A DNA stretch of 64,000 nt from Cognatundibacterium crateris (GCF_010078235.1 NZ_JAABOS010000009.1:1-64000), one strand, 5' to 3'; positions 38,028-46,956 are shown, counted from the first letter of the stretch. Numbers and translations are program-made. Notes: generated by a model not told the origin, from the letters alone.

Positions 38028-40118
38028 ATGAAACCTTTGTTACTCACTACCCTGGCACTCAGTCTGATGTGCCTGTCAACCGGCGTCAGTCAAGCGCATG
38101 AGCACGCAGTGGCAAGCACGACCCAGACTAAAGCCGGAACGGCAACTGGCGCCGGCGTAGACCGCAGCCAGTCCGATCCGGCCGTCAGACCGCAGGATGA
38201 CTTTTTCCGCCATGCGCAAGGCAGCTGGCTCAAGAATACTGCGATCCCGTCCGACCGTTCTGACTGGGGCGCATTTACCCAGGCGCGTGAAGAGGTGCAA
38301 ACCCAATTGCGCGGCCTGATCCAGCAAGCGGCACTGAGCGCTGCGAGTAAAAGCGGTGCCGCTGCTACCGACGCCAATCTGCAAAAAATCGGCGACTTGT
38401 ATAACAGCGTGGTGAATCAGGATAAACTCAACCAGTCAGGCTGGCGTCCTTTAGCCGCGGATTTGAAAAAAATCGATGCGGTAAAGAACCTGCGCGAACT
38501 CACTAAACTGATCGCTCATCTGCAGCAAATCGGCGTGACCACGCCTTTCCATGCCAGCGTAGAGCAAGACAGCCGTTTATCAACACAATATATTTTGACG
38601 CTGGGCCAATCCGGACTCGGTTTGCCTAATCGCGATTATTATCTGAAGCAGGATGAGGCACGCAATCAGGAAATCAGCAGCCGTTACCTGAGCCATGTCA
38701 GCAAAATCCTGCAACTGTCTGGCGACACTGAGGCAGACGCACATGCGCAGGCAATCCTGGCGCTGGAAACCGATCTGGCCGCGATCCAGTGGAGTAATGT
38801 AGAAAACCGTGATCCTGTGCGCACCTACAATAAGCTGAGCCTGGCTGAACTGCGCGCACTGACGCCATCCTTAGACTGGAGCAGCTATCTGAAAGCCAGT
38901 CATGCAGGCGCTGGCCTGCAGCAAGTGCTGGTACAACAACCCAGCTATCTGCGTGGTCTGCAAACCGTATTGAACAAACACAGCCTCGCGAGCTGGAAGG
39001 CTTACTTCCGCTGGCAATTACTGAACACCTACAGCCCGCATCTGTCGCAAGCCTTTATCGATGAAAACTTTGCCTTCCGCGGCACCTTCCTGAGCGGTAT
39101 CAAAGAAAACCGTTCGGCAGAAAAACGTGCAGTGGCACTGACCGATCAGATGCTGGGCGAGGCCGTAGGCAAATTGTATGTGCAGCGTTATTTCGCACCA
39201 GAGACCAAGGCCCGAACAGAAAAAATGGTGGCGAACTTCCTCGCTGCATTCAAAGCCAGCATAGAGGAACTGGATTGGATGAGCCCGGAAACCAAGAAGC
39301 AGGCGCAGATCAAACTCAGCAAAATCAGCGTTAAGGTGGGCTATCCTGAGCAATGGCGCGACTACAGCGCAATACGCATACTGCCGGATGATCTGACCGG
39401 TAATCTCAAGCGCATACGTCAGGCCGATCATGCACGTGAATTTGCGCGTCTGGGCAAACCGGTAGACCGCAGCGTGTGGCATATGACACCGCAAACTGTG
39501 AATGCCTACTACAGCCCGGAAATGAATGAAATCGTATTCCCGGCAGCGCGTCTGCAAGCGCCGCTATTCAATGTTGATGCCGAAGACGCCTTCAATTACG
39601 GCGCACTCGGCATTTCTATCGGCCATGAAATCAGCCATGCGTTTGATGACTCCGGCTCGCAATACGATGGTGATGGCAATCTGCGCGACTGGTGGACTAA
39701 AGAAGACCGTGAAAAATTCAATGCACGCACCAAGATTCTGGTCGAACAATACAATGGCTATGCACCGGTCCCCGGCAATTTCCTCAATGGTCAGCTGACT
39801 CTGGGTGAAAACATCGCTGACAATGCCGGTCTGATCATGGCGGTCAAAGCCTATCATTTATCGCTGGGTGGCAAACCGGCACCGGTGATCGATGGATGGA
39901 CTGCTGAGCAGCGCCTGTTCTTCGGTCTGGCGCAGGCACGCCGCTTCAAGGCACGTGAATCACGGGCACTGGTGCTGATCAAGACCGATCCGCATTCACC
40001 AGGCGAATTCCGCGTCAACGGCAGCCTGCGTAACCATCCGGATTTCTATACTTCATTCGACGTCAAACCCGGCGACAAGATGTACCTGCCACCAGAACAG
40101 CGCGTCAAACTCTGGTAA
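38028..40118 (+). CDS. M13-family (neprilysin/PepO-like) zinc metallopeptidase
   Basis: 696 residues from the ATG at 38028, whose signal peptide MKPLLLTTLALSLMCLSTGVSQA fits export; an earlier in-frame TTG would spoil it. The zinc site is His533-Glu534-x-x-His537 (IGHEISHAFDDSG), with Glu594 in GENIADNAGL as the third ligand. NAYYSPEMNEIVFPAARLQAP and the C-terminal VNGSLRNHPDF are other family marks. M13 enzymes cut oligopeptides of limited size; here it is periplasmic or secreted. It is monocistronic between two strong terminators. Confidence 0.95.
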   Translation: MKPLLLTTLALSLMCLSTGVSQAHEHAVASTTQTKAGTATGAGVDRSQSDPAVRPQDDFFRHAQGSWLKNTAIPSDRSDWGAFTQAREEVQTQLRGLIQQAALSAASKSGAAATDANLQKIGDLYNSVVNQDKLNQSGWRPLAADLKKIDAVKNLRELTKLIAHLQQIGVTTPFHASVEQDSRLSTQYILTLGQSGLGLPNRDYYLKQDEARNQEISSRYLSHVSKILQLSGDTEADAHAQAILALETDLAAIQWSNVENRDPVRTYNKLSLAELRALTPSLDWSSYLKASHAGAGLQQVLVQQPSYLRGLQTVLNKHSLASWKAYFRWQLLNTYSPHLSQAFIDENFAFRGTFLSGIKENRSAEKRAVALTDQMLGEAVGKLYVQRYFAPETKARTEKMVANFLAAFKASIEELDWMSPETKKQAQIKLSKISVKVGYPEQWRDYSAIRILPDDLTGNLKRIRQADHAREFARLGKPVDRSVWHMTPQTVNAYYSPEMNEIVFPAARLQAPLFNVDAEDAFNYGALGISIGHEISHAFDDSGSQYDGDGNLRDWWTKEDREKFNARTKILVEQYNGYAPVPGNFLNGQLTLGENIADNAGLIMAVKAYHLSLGGKPAPVIDGWTAEQRLFFGLAQARRFKARESRALVLIKTDPHSPGEFRVNGSLRNHPDFYTSFDVKPGDKMYLPPEQRVKLW

Positions 40119-40140
40119 GCACTGCCCTGTGCTTAGCCTA

Positions 40141-40183
40141 AAAAATGGCTGCACCTGCGACTCAGCGGTGCAGCCATTTTTTT
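40141..40183 (+). terminator. Terminator after M13 peptidase gene
   Basis: AAAAATGGCTGCACC and GGTGCAGCCATTTTT pair over 15 bp around an 11-nt loop, ending in a T run. Confidence 0.9.
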
Positions 40184-40302
40184 GGAGCAAGGTCGCACAA
40201 GCTGCTACTTCTGTACACAGGCCATGCGACTCTGGATTCAGCGCTGGAACGCAAGCACGCACCGGGTATGCTGTCCCTACCCCAAACAACAGGAGACAGA
40301 TC

Positions 40303-40758
40303 ATGCAAACGACTTCAATTTCCTCATCTGCAGCTAAGCTGCGCCTATTCATGCGGAACAGCTTGCTGGCCGCCTTACTGAGCAGCAGTGCGATGGCTTA
40401 CGCGGCAGATCCCTGTTTGTCCTGCGGCTCAACCAAAGGATCAGAAGCAATTTCGCTGGGTATGGGTGTCGTGGTGTTGGGCAGCGCATCAGCACTCGCA
40501 GGTTCTGGCAAGTTAGTCGTCACTGCAGTGGAAGGCACAGCAAACGGCATATCTGTGGTGGTTAAAGCTTCCGGTCAGGCCAGCACAACGGTCATCGAAT
40601 TGTCGGGCAAGGCGCTGGAAAAAACCTCGCTGGTGGCGGGCAGCGTGCTGGAACTGAGTGCAGTCAGCACCGGATACTTACTGATCGCCTCCGGCAAGGC
40701 GATCGCCTTCATCCCGAATGAAATCGGCAAAGCTCTGTTACACCATCAACGCGCCTGA
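40303..40758 (+). CDS. Small exported protein, partner of DUF2145 gene
   Basis: 151 residues from the ATG at 40303, behind AGGAGA; the longer frame crosses the preceding terminator. A signal peptide with a long basic N-region ends near SSAMAYAA. The mature protein starts DPCLSCGSTKGSEAISLGMG and is a Gly/Ser/Ala/Val-rich chain of alternating hydrophobic stretches (VVVLGSASALAGSGKLVVTAVEG, ISVVVKASGQASTTVIELSG, TSLVAGSVLELSAVSTGYLL). Two Cys residues near the mature N terminus could pair. I recognise no family. It ends 13 bp before the DUF2145 gene, so the two are almost surely cotranscribed. Confidence 0.75.
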   Translation: MQTTSISSSAAKLRLFMRNSLLAALLSSSAMAYAADPCLSCGSTKGSEAISLGMGVVVLGSASALAGSGKLVVTAVEGTANGISVVVKASGQASTTVIELSGKALEKTSLVAGSVLELSAVSTGYLLIASGKAIAFIPNEIGKALLHHQRA

Positions 40759-40771
40759 GGCGGAGGCTGAC

Positions 40772-41620
40772 ATGAAGCACGTAACTGCACCGCAGCCGCC
40801 GGTCAGCTTTGCAGGACCGCGTCGTTTCAGCGCATGGAATTTGCTGAGCTTACTGACTTTGCTGAGCTGTTTAATGTTACTGAGCCAGCCTGCCCATGCG
40901 GGCCGCCCTTGCGAGCCACCTGCCTACGATCCTGCCAAAACCATGCAGGCGCTGGAGTTTGCCGAAAAAGTCAGGCAAACGCTGGAGGCCAGCGGCGCAC
41001 AAGTGGCGCTGATTGCACGCGCGGGTCAGGATTTGTCAGCGTATCAGCTGCGTTTTTCCCATCTGGGCATCATCCGCAAACTGCCCGATGGCCGCTGGTC
41101 AGTGATGCATGAGCTGAATGACTGTGGCACGGCAAACTCCGCCTTGTACCACGAAGGACTGGGCAATTTTTTTCTGGATGATATGCACCGCTTCGAAAGC
41201 CTGTTACTGATACCGTCAGCGGCACTGCAAAACGCCTTGGCGGAACAGATCACATCCGGTCATGCCCGGCAGTTGCACGAGGCATCCTACAATATGCTGG
41301 CCTTCGCTTATGCAACGCGCTATCAGAATTCGAATCAGTGGGGACTGGAAGTGCTCGCTGCAGCCAGCGATCCGGCTATCCAAACCCGGCAGCAGGCGCA
41401 GGACTGGCTCAAAGCCCAGCGCTATCAGCCGCAGAACTTGCGGCTATCCAGCATGACACGGCTGGGCGCGCGTATGTTCCGTGCCAATGTGAGTTTCGAC
41501 GACCATCCGTTTGAACGCCGTATGGCGGGACAGATCGACACTGTGAGTGTGGAGTCGGTAGAAAAATTCATGCAGCAATTACCAGTACCACCTCAGGTGC
41601 TACTGGTACGCGCAAACTAA
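40772..41620 (+). CDS. DUF2145 exported protein
   Basis: 282 residues with a membrane/signal segment (LLSLLTLLSCLMLLSQPAHAG) after a 23-residue lead, starting behind CGGAGG. The mature part begins GRPCEPPAYDPAKTMQALEFAEKVRQTLEASGAQVALIARAGQDLSAYQLRFSHLG and contains LNDCGTANSALYHEGLGNFFLDD, hallmarks of DUF2145. The YxLRFSHLG...CGTAxSxLYxEGLxxFF pattern, with conserved His and Cys, hints at a papain-like (NlpC-type) hydrolase, but that is inference. It is linked to the small exported protein upstream. Confidence 0.85.
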   Translation: MKHVTAPQPPVSFAGPRRFSAWNLLSLLTLLSCLMLLSQPAHAGRPCEPPAYDPAKTMQALEFAEKVRQTLEASGAQVALIARAGQDLSAYQLRFSHLGIIRKLPDGRWSVMHELNDCGTANSALYHEGLGNFFLDDMHRFESLLLIPSAALQNALAEQITSGHARQLHEASYNMLAFAYATRYQNSNQWGLEVLAAASDPAIQTRQQAQDWLKAQRYQPQNLRLSSMTRLGARMFRANVSFDDHPFERRMAGQIDTVSVESVEKFMQQLPVPPQVLLVRAN

Positions 41621-41666
41621 AAGCCGCCACTGACAACATGCCAGCGGTGGTGCTCATCAGGTCAGC

Positions 41667-42239
41667 TTATTGATTGAAACGCTGAGCCACTTGAGCGATA
41701 CGCTGACCAAACAGTTTCGCCGTTTCCAGATCGCCCGGCAGCGGGCCTTCTTCCGGGCTCGCGTCGGATGGAGACTGGGTCATCAGACCGGCAAAGCTGC
41801 CGACAAAATTGATGTCATTGCGCTGTGCTGCCTTGCTGTTAGCAGGCATCAGGCCAGTACCAACCCAGATCATGGAATGCTGTTGCGCCAGTGTAAACAA
41901 GGTATGCAAGGTCGACAGTTTGTCGCCATTCATGGTCGCGGAATTGGTGAAACCAGCTGCGATTTTGTCTTTCCATTGCTGGGTAAACCATGGTTTGGAA
42001 CTGGCATCGGCAAATTTTTTAAACTGCCAGGATACCGTGCCCATATAGGTCGGTGAACCGAACACGATCGCGTCGGCAGCCGCCAGGCTGGCCCACTGTG
42101 CATCGCTGATCGTGCCCTCAGCGCTGATCTGTATCAGCTCAGTCTGTGCACCTGCTGCTGCCGCACCCGCTTCTACGGCTTGTGCTGCTTTGGTGGTGTG
42201 GCCATAACCGGAATGAAAAACGATAGCTACTTTACTCAT
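41667..42239 (-). CDS. Flavodoxin-fold NAD(P)H:quinone oxidoreductase-like protein
   Basis: 190 residues of the NADPH-dependent FMN reductase/WrbA-like clan. The FMN phosphate loop is VFHSGYGHTTKAAQAV near residue 7, and FGSPTYMGTVSWQFKKFADAS supplies the ring contacts. It would reduce quinones by two electrons. It lies 50 bp downstream of the pirin gene on the same strand, and both are divergent from a LysR regulator. It resembles general flavodoxin-family proteins more than true WrbA. The start follows AAGGAG. Confidence 0.88.
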   Translation of the reverse strand: MSKVAIVFHSGYGHTTKAAQAVEAGAAAAGAQTELIQISAEGTISDAQWASLAAADAIVFGSPTYMGTVSWQFKKFADASSKPWFTQQWKDKIAAGFTNSATMNGDKLSTLHTLFTLAQQHSMIWVGTGLMPANSKAAQRNDINFVGSFAGLMTQSPSDASPEEGPLPGDLETAKLFGQRIAQVAQRFNQ

Positions 42240-42289
42240 GTGTATCTCCTTCGACGAGAAAATAAAACAGGCGGCGCTGCCGCCTGAAC

Positions 42290-42991
42290 TTAACGTGGCA
42301 AATCAAATACCAGCACTTCGGCATCCTGACCTTCAGACAAACTCAGTATAGCTTCATCCTGCAACATCAGCGCGTCGCCTTCCTGCATGCTGACACCATT
42401 CACAGTCTGGCTGCCGCGTGCCAGATGGACATACACCAGGCGACCTGCTGTGATGGCCTGCTCCAGGCTGTGACCGGCTTCAAACAAGCCTATCGACAGG
42501 CTCGCGTTCTGCCGTATCGCAATCGAGCCATCGGCGCCATCCGGCGACGCGACCACGCGCAGACGGCCTAGCTTTTCTTCACGGCTGAATTGCTGTTCCT
42601 GATAGCGCGGTGGCTGACGCAGCGCATCGGGCTGTATCCAGATTTGCAGCAAGCGCGTGTGGTGTGCTGTATCCGGATTAAATTCGGAATGCCGCACGCC
42701 GGTACCCGCACTCATGTACTGCACATTACCGGGACGGATAGTGCTGCCATTGCCTATGCTGTCTTTGTGCGCAATCGCGCCTTCCAGCACATAGGTAATA
42801 ATTTCCATATCCTGATGCGGATGGGTACCAAAGCCCATGCCGGGAGCGATCCAGTCATCATTAATCACGCGCAGCGGACCAAAGCCCATGTGCTGAGGAT
42901 CGTAATATTCGGCAAAGGAAAAGCTGTGGTAAGACTTCAGCCAGCCATGTTCTGCATAGCCACGTTCTTTTGATGTTCTGCGAATAAGCAT
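42290..42991 (-). CDS. Pirin family protein
   Basis: 233 residues from the ATG at 42991, behind GGGGGC; the longer frame runs antisense into the LysR gene. The bicupin is recognised from MLIRRTSKERGYAEHGWLKSYHSFSFAEYYDP and GFGTHPHQDMEIITYVLEGAIAHKDSIGN. The metal ligands sit in HPHQDME, and YMSAGTGVRHSEFN ends the N-terminal cupin. Bacterial pirins such as YhhW have quercetinase activity in vitro. Together with the flavodoxin gene it suggests a quinone or electrophile response controlled by the divergent LysR. Confidence 0.93.
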   Translation of the reverse strand: MLIRRTSKERGYAEHGWLKSYHSFSFAEYYDPQHMGFGPLRVINDDWIAPGMGFGTHPHQDMEIITYVLEGAIAHKDSIGNGSTIRPGNVQYMSAGTGVRHSEFNPDTAHHTRLLQIWIQPDALRQPPRYQEQQFSREEKLGRLRVVASPDGADGSIAIRQNASLSIGLFEAGHSLEQAITAGRLVYVHLARGSQTVNGVSMQEGDALMLQDEAILSLSEGQDAEVLVFDLPR

Positions 42992-43001
42992 ACTGCCCCC
43001 G

Positions 43002-43094
43002 TTCAAATATTTTGATGTCAGAAACCACACTATACATATTGATATCAACGGATATAAGGTGTAAATTTCAACGACTTTATTCAAATTTTTTGAA
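43002..43094. promoter_or_regulatory. Repeated TTCAAAnnTTTTGA palindromes between pirin and LysR genes
   Basis: TTCAAATATTTTGA (43002-43015), 11 bp before the pirin start, and TTCAAATTTTTTGAA (43080-43094), 5 bp before the LysR start, are near-identical symmetric sites. Between them lies TTGATATCAA (43039-43048), a perfect palindrome. These are good candidates for binding by the LysR protein, giving autoregulation and control of the divergent genes. Confidence 0.5.
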
Positions 43095-43099
43095 CAAGC

Positions 43100-44026
43100 A
43101 TGAATCTGACGCTGGAAGCACTGCAAATACTGGATGCGATTGCGCGTAAAGGCAGCTTTGCCGCAGCTGCGGCGGCGCTCGACAAGGTGCCGTCTGCGAT
43201 CACTTACAGCATACGCAAGCTGGAAGAAGATCTGGATGTACTGCTGTTTGACCGGCGCGGCCATAAGGCGCAACTGACCGAGGCCGGTGCCGAATTGCTG
43301 CAGCAGGGCCGCCACTTGCTGAACGCGGCGCAGGAACTGGAAAACCGGGTCAAGCGCACCGCCTCAGGATGGGAAGCCGAATTCCGCATCGTACTCGATG
43401 GCGTGATCCGCTTTGAAGACCTGATCCCCTTACTGCAGGAATTTGAACAGCAGGGTTGCGGCACCCGCCTGCGTATCAGTCAGGAAGTATTGTCCGGCGT
43501 ATGGGAAACCATGGTCACCGGACGTGCCGATCTGGCCATCGGCGCCGCCTACGAGGGGCCGGATGCCTTCCGTACCCAGGCTGAGTTTCAAAGCCGTCTG
43601 TTGGGGAATCTGGACTGGGTGTTTGCCGTCGCACCTTCCCATCCGCTGGCCAGCTTGCCAGAACCGCTGACACCAGAAACCCTGCAGACATTTCGCGCGG
43701 TCGTAGTCGGTGATACCGGTCTGACCTTACCCAGTATGTCAGCCGGTGTGCTGCGCGGTCAGGATACGCTGACGGTACCATCGATGCAGGCTAAACTGGC
43801 TGCGCAACTGGCCGGACTGGGCTGCGGCCATCTGCCGCGACGGCTGGCTCAGCCTTATCTGGATCAGGGCAGTCTGGTCGAAAAACAGACCAGCACCCAC
43901 CGTCCAGCTGGCAATAACCGCATCGTCTGGCGCAGCGCGAATAAGGGCAAGGCCTTGCAATGGTTTTTACAAAAACTGAGTGATCCACAGGTACAGCGCA
44001 GCCTGATGGATAACCATCATGAATGA
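43100..44026 (+). CDS. LysR-family transcriptional regulator
   Basis: 308 residues. The helix-turn-helix is at LEALQILDAIARKGSFAAAAAALDKVPSAITYSIRKLEEDLDVLLFDRRG, where SAITYSIRKLE is characteristic of the YafC/PtxR-like branch seen next to pirin/quinone-reductase genes. The effector domain starts near residue 90. It is divergent from pirin and flavodoxin-fold genes across 108 bp and followed after 13 bp by gluQ, probably without its own promoter. Confidence 0.92.
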   Translation: MNLTLEALQILDAIARKGSFAAAAAALDKVPSAITYSIRKLEEDLDVLLFDRRGHKAQLTEAGAELLQQGRHLLNAAQELENRVKRTASGWEAEFRIVLDGVIRFEDLIPLLQEFEQQGCGTRLRISQEVLSGVWETMVTGRADLAIGAAYEGPDAFRTQAEFQSRLLGNLDWVFAVAPSHPLASLPEPLTPETLQTFRAVVVGDTGLTLPSMSAGVLRGQDTLTVPSMQAKLAAQLAGLGCGHLPRRLAQPYLDQGSLVEKQTSTHRPAGNNRIVWRSANKGKALQWFLQKLSDPQVQRSLMDNHHE

Positions 44027-44039
44027 GGCATAGCTGAAC

Positions 44040-45023
44040 ATGTCTGTTTTCAGTAGCATTCCGGCAGCATCGGTCACCCCGCTCACCTCTGCCACCTCCG
44101 CCACTGGCTATACCGGACGCTTCGCGCCCTCGCCTACCGGTCCGCTGCACCTGGGTTCACTGGTCGCAGCGATGGCCAGCTATCTGGATGCCAGAGCACA
44201 TCAGGGACGCTGGCTGTTACGCATAGAAGACCTGGATTTCGACCGCAATGTTGCGGATGCAGATCGCCATATCCTGAATTCATTACAACGCTGTGGCATG
44301 CACTGGGATGGCGAAGTCAGCTGGCAAAGTAAGCGCCAGCCACTGTATGAACAGGCGCTAAAACAACTGGCGGAGCAAGTCTATCCCTGTGCCTGCTCCC
44401 GCAAAGAAATCGCCGATTCGCGATTGCGTGCCGGTAGCGCAGGCAGCCAGATCTATCCGGGCACTTGCCGTACTGGTCTGGCACCAGGTAAAGCGCCACG
44501 TGCCTGGCGTTTGCGGGTGCCAGATGGCGACGCTGCGGTCTTTCAGTTTGAGGACCGCTTGCTCGGTGCGCAGACTCAGGATCTGGCCAGCGAGGTCGGT
44601 GATTTTGTATTGAAACGCGCCGATGGTTTCTGGGCGTATCAACTGGCGGTGGTGGTCGACGATGCGGCGCAAGGCATCAGCCATGTGGTGCGTGGCGCCG
44701 ATCTGCTGGATTCGACTGCGCGTCAGTGTTATCTGCAGCAGTTACTCGGGCTGCCACGGCCATCCTATCTGCATGTGCCAGTCGTGAATAACGCGGACGG
44801 CGAAAAATTATCCAAACAAACCGGTGCACTCGCCTTCGATCGTGGGGACAATGATTTGCTGCAGGAGGCATTACTGCCTGCAGCGCGCTTTCTCGGTTTA
44901 ACCATTGCCCCCTCTGTTAGCAATCTCAACGCCTTCTGGGACAGTGCCACTGTCGCCTGGGCGCAATATCTGGCGCTGCGTCAAACATCTCAACCACATC
45001 AGCTGCTTCAAGCACTGAAATAA
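44040..45023 (+). CDS. gluQ: Glutamyl-Q tRNA(Asp) synthetase
   Basis: 327 residues, about the size of the GluRS catalytic domain alone. GluQ attaches glutamate to the queuosine base of tRNA-Asp. Visible motifs are GRFAPSPTGPLHLGSLVAAMASYLDAR (HIGH-type), LLRIEDLDFDR, a zinc site around CACSRKEIAD and YPGTCR, and EKLSKQTGA (KMSKS-type). There is no anticodon-binding domain, as expected. It lies between a LysR gene and a short membrane protein gene on one strand. Confidence 0.93.
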   Translation: MSVFSSIPAASVTPLTSATSATGYTGRFAPSPTGPLHLGSLVAAMASYLDARAHQGRWLLRIEDLDFDRNVADADRHILNSLQRCGMHWDGEVSWQSKRQPLYEQALKQLAEQVYPCACSRKEIADSRLRAGSAGSQIYPGTCRTGLAPGKAPRAWRLRVPDGDAAVFQFEDRLLGAQTQDLASEVGDFVLKRADGFWAYQLAVVVDDAAQGISHVVRGADLLDSTARQCYLQQLLGLPRPSYLHVPVVNNADGEKLSKQTGALAFDRGDNDLLQEALLPAARFLGLTIAPSVSNLNAFWDSATVAWAQYLALRQTSQPHQLLQALK

Positions 45024-45028
45024 CAGCC

Positions 45029-45463
45029 ATGAAATCTCACTTTTTTAGAAGCGTCCTGCTCTCCATCACCGTGTTCTGCGCAGTCATCGGTCTGGCGCTG
45101 CCCTGGGGTTTGTATTATTACGGTTTGCGCGAACTGTCTGCCATGCCACAACCCAGCAGTACGCTGCTGAGTCTGGAACAACAGGCAGCGCAATGGGCAC
45201 AGGCTGGCTTTCAGATGCCGGCCGAAGAAGTGCAGCTGAATCCGGTCGGCTATCTGTTTTCCGCCTCCAGCCAGGATGCGCCGCCAGCCGTGACCAGCTT
45301 TGCCTGGCGCATCGCTTCTGCACATTTATCACAGCAATTACCCAAGGCTGGTGTATGGCAAAAAACCTTGAGCGGCAGTGCGCTGACGATCTGGATTACA
45401 CGCCACTGGACGCAGGCCCAGATCGTCTCCACCGCAGCACAGCTGGATACGAAGCGGCCCTGA
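45029..45463 (+). CDS. Short membrane-anchored protein, possible truncated GT51-like domain
   Basis: 144 residues, 5 bp after gluQ. An N-terminal anchor (LLSITVFCAVIGLALPWGLYYYG) is followed by a periplasmic part. The segment TSFAWRIASAHLSQQLPKAGVWQKTLSGSALTIWITRHWTQAQIVSTAA recalls the peptidoglycan glycosyltransferase region in which S-x-Q-L leads to RKxxExxxAxxLExxYSKxEIL. However, the catalytic Glu blocks and the following YLN are absent and the chain stops. It may be a degenerate remnant or a new small family. The stop codon lies inside a 28-bp palindrome. Confidence 0.55.
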   Translation: MKSHFFRSVLLSITVFCAVIGLALPWGLYYYGLRELSAMPQPSSTLLSLEQQAAQWAQAGFQMPAEEVQLNPVGYLFSASSQDAPPAVTSFAWRIASAHLSQQLPKAGVWQKTLSGSALTIWITRHWTQAQIVSTAAQLDTKRP

Positions 45464-45485
45464 AAATGCAGCTGCATTTTCAGGG
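45458..45485. terminator. 28-bp perfect palindrome between convergent genes
   Basis: CCCTGAAAATGCAG and CTGCATTTTCAGGG are exact complements. The element contains the TGA stop of the upstream gene and lies 38 bp from the multicopper-oxidase stop. It is probably a bidirectional terminator or processing hairpin, although there is no long T-tract. Confidence 0.6.
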
Positions 45486-45522
45486 GCTTCAGGGGCGCGA
45501 CACATCAATGTACTTAATGTTT

Positions 45523-46956
45523 TTAATGCCCTTGATGGCCACCATGTCCGCTGTGACCTTGCGGTTTCACCACCTGCACTTCGACTTCCTTGCCGTGCAT
45601 GCTGTGCGCAGATCCGCTGGCTGGCGGCGGTGCACGTAAAGCCTCAGGCAACTCGCCGGTATATTCCCAGGCCTGGGTACCGGCAGGATGCGCAAACCAG
45701 CCGGGGTCAGTATAGTCGCCCGGCTTTTGCTGCTTGCGCACCTTCATCACGCTGAACATACCGCCCATCTCCAGCCCGCCAAATGGGCCCTCCCCCGTCA
45801 TCATCGGTAAAGTATTGTCCGGCAAAGGCATTTCCATCATGCCCATATCGGCCATGCCCTTGTCCCCCATGGTCATGTAAGCCGGAATCAGGCGCTGAAT
45901 TTTTTCCGCCACACCGCTTTGATCGACGCCTATCATCGATGGCAGATTGTGGCCCATCGCATTCATGGTGTGATGGCTTTTATGGCAGTGAAAAGCCCAG
46001 TCCCCTTCTTCATCAGCGATCAGCTCGATCTGACGCATCTGGCCGACGGCGATATCGGTAGTGACTTCCGGCCAGCGCGCGGTTTTCGGTATAGGGCCGC
46101 CATCGGTACCGGTCACGGTAAATTCATGGCCATGTATGTGTATCGGATGATTGGTCATGGTGAGATTGCCGACGCGTATGCGCACCCTGTCATTTTGACG
46201 TACCGCCAGACTGTCTATGCCCGGGAATACCCGGCTGTTCCAGCACCACAAATTAAAGTCCGTCATGGTCGAGATACTGGGCCGGGATGCGCCCGGCTCA
46301 ATATCAAAGGCATTGAGTAAGAACACGAAGTCGCGGTCCGCTTCGGCGATCAGCGGATGCGGCTGCTTCGGATGCGTGATCCAGGCGCCCATCATGCCCA
46401 TCGCCATCTGCGTCATTTCATCGGCATGTGGGTGATACATGAAGCTGCCGGGACGGCGCGCCACAAATTCATAGACCATGGTTTTGCCGGGCTGAATAGC
46501 AGGCTGAGTCAGTCCGGACACACCATCCATACCATTCGGTAAGCGCTGTCCATGCCAGTGCACACTGGTGTGTTCGGGCAGGCGGTTAGTCACAAAAATT
46601 CTGACCCGGTCGCCCTCCACCACCTCTATGGTCGGCCCCGGACTTTGTCCGTTATAGCCCCACAGATGCGCTTTCATACCGGGTGCCATTTCACGTACCA
46701 CCGGTTCGGCGATCAGGTGAAATTCCTTCACCCCCTGATTCATACGCCAGGGCAGCGTCCAGCCATTCAGCGTCATGACTGGACGGTAAGAACGCCCATT
46801 CGGTGGTAACAGCGGCGGCATGGAGGCAGCGCTGTTCTGGCTGACTACTTCCGGCAATCCAGCCAGTGCAACCCGGCTGACGGCGCTGGCGGCCAAGGCG
46901 CCACCGGCGATACCCGCCATACTGGCTGCTTTAAAAAAAGATCTTCTTGAGTTCAT
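45523..46956 (-). CDS. Tat-exported multicopper oxidase
   Basis: 477 residues from the ATG at 46956, behind GGAAG. The twin-arginine signal MNSRRSFFKAASMAGIAGG implies folding before export. Copper ligand motifs are HWHGQRLPNGMDG, FMYHPHADEM, NHPIHIHGHEF and AFHCHKSHHTMNAMGH (type 1 and type 2/3 sites). A Met-rich loop (MGDKGMADMGMMEMPLPDNTLPMM) and a His-rich tail (HSGHGGHQGH) suit copper binding. It probably oxidises Cu(I) in the periplasm. It lies 149 bp downstream of the TolC-like gene on the same strand. Confidence 0.94.
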   Translation of the reverse strand: MNSRRSFFKAASMAGIAGGALAASAVSRVALAGLPEVVSQNSAASMPPLLPPNGRSYRPVMTLNGWTLPWRMNQGVKEFHLIAEPVVREMAPGMKAHLWGYNGQSPGPTIEVVEGDRVRIFVTNRLPEHTSVHWHGQRLPNGMDGVSGLTQPAIQPGKTMVYEFVARRPGSFMYHPHADEMTQMAMGMMGAWITHPKQPHPLIAEADRDFVFLLNAFDIEPGASRPSISTMTDFNLWCWNSRVFPGIDSLAVRQNDRVRIRVGNLTMTNHPIHIHGHEFTVTGTDGGPIPKTARWPEVTTDIAVGQMRQIELIADEEGDWAFHCHKSHHTMNAMGHNLPSMIGVDQSGVAEKIQRLIPAYMTMGDKGMADMGMMEMPLPDNTLPMMTGEGPFGGLEMGGMFSVMKVRKQQKPGDYTDPGWFAHPAGTQAWEYTGELPEALRAPPPASGSAHSMHGKEVEVQVVKPQGHSGHGGHQGH

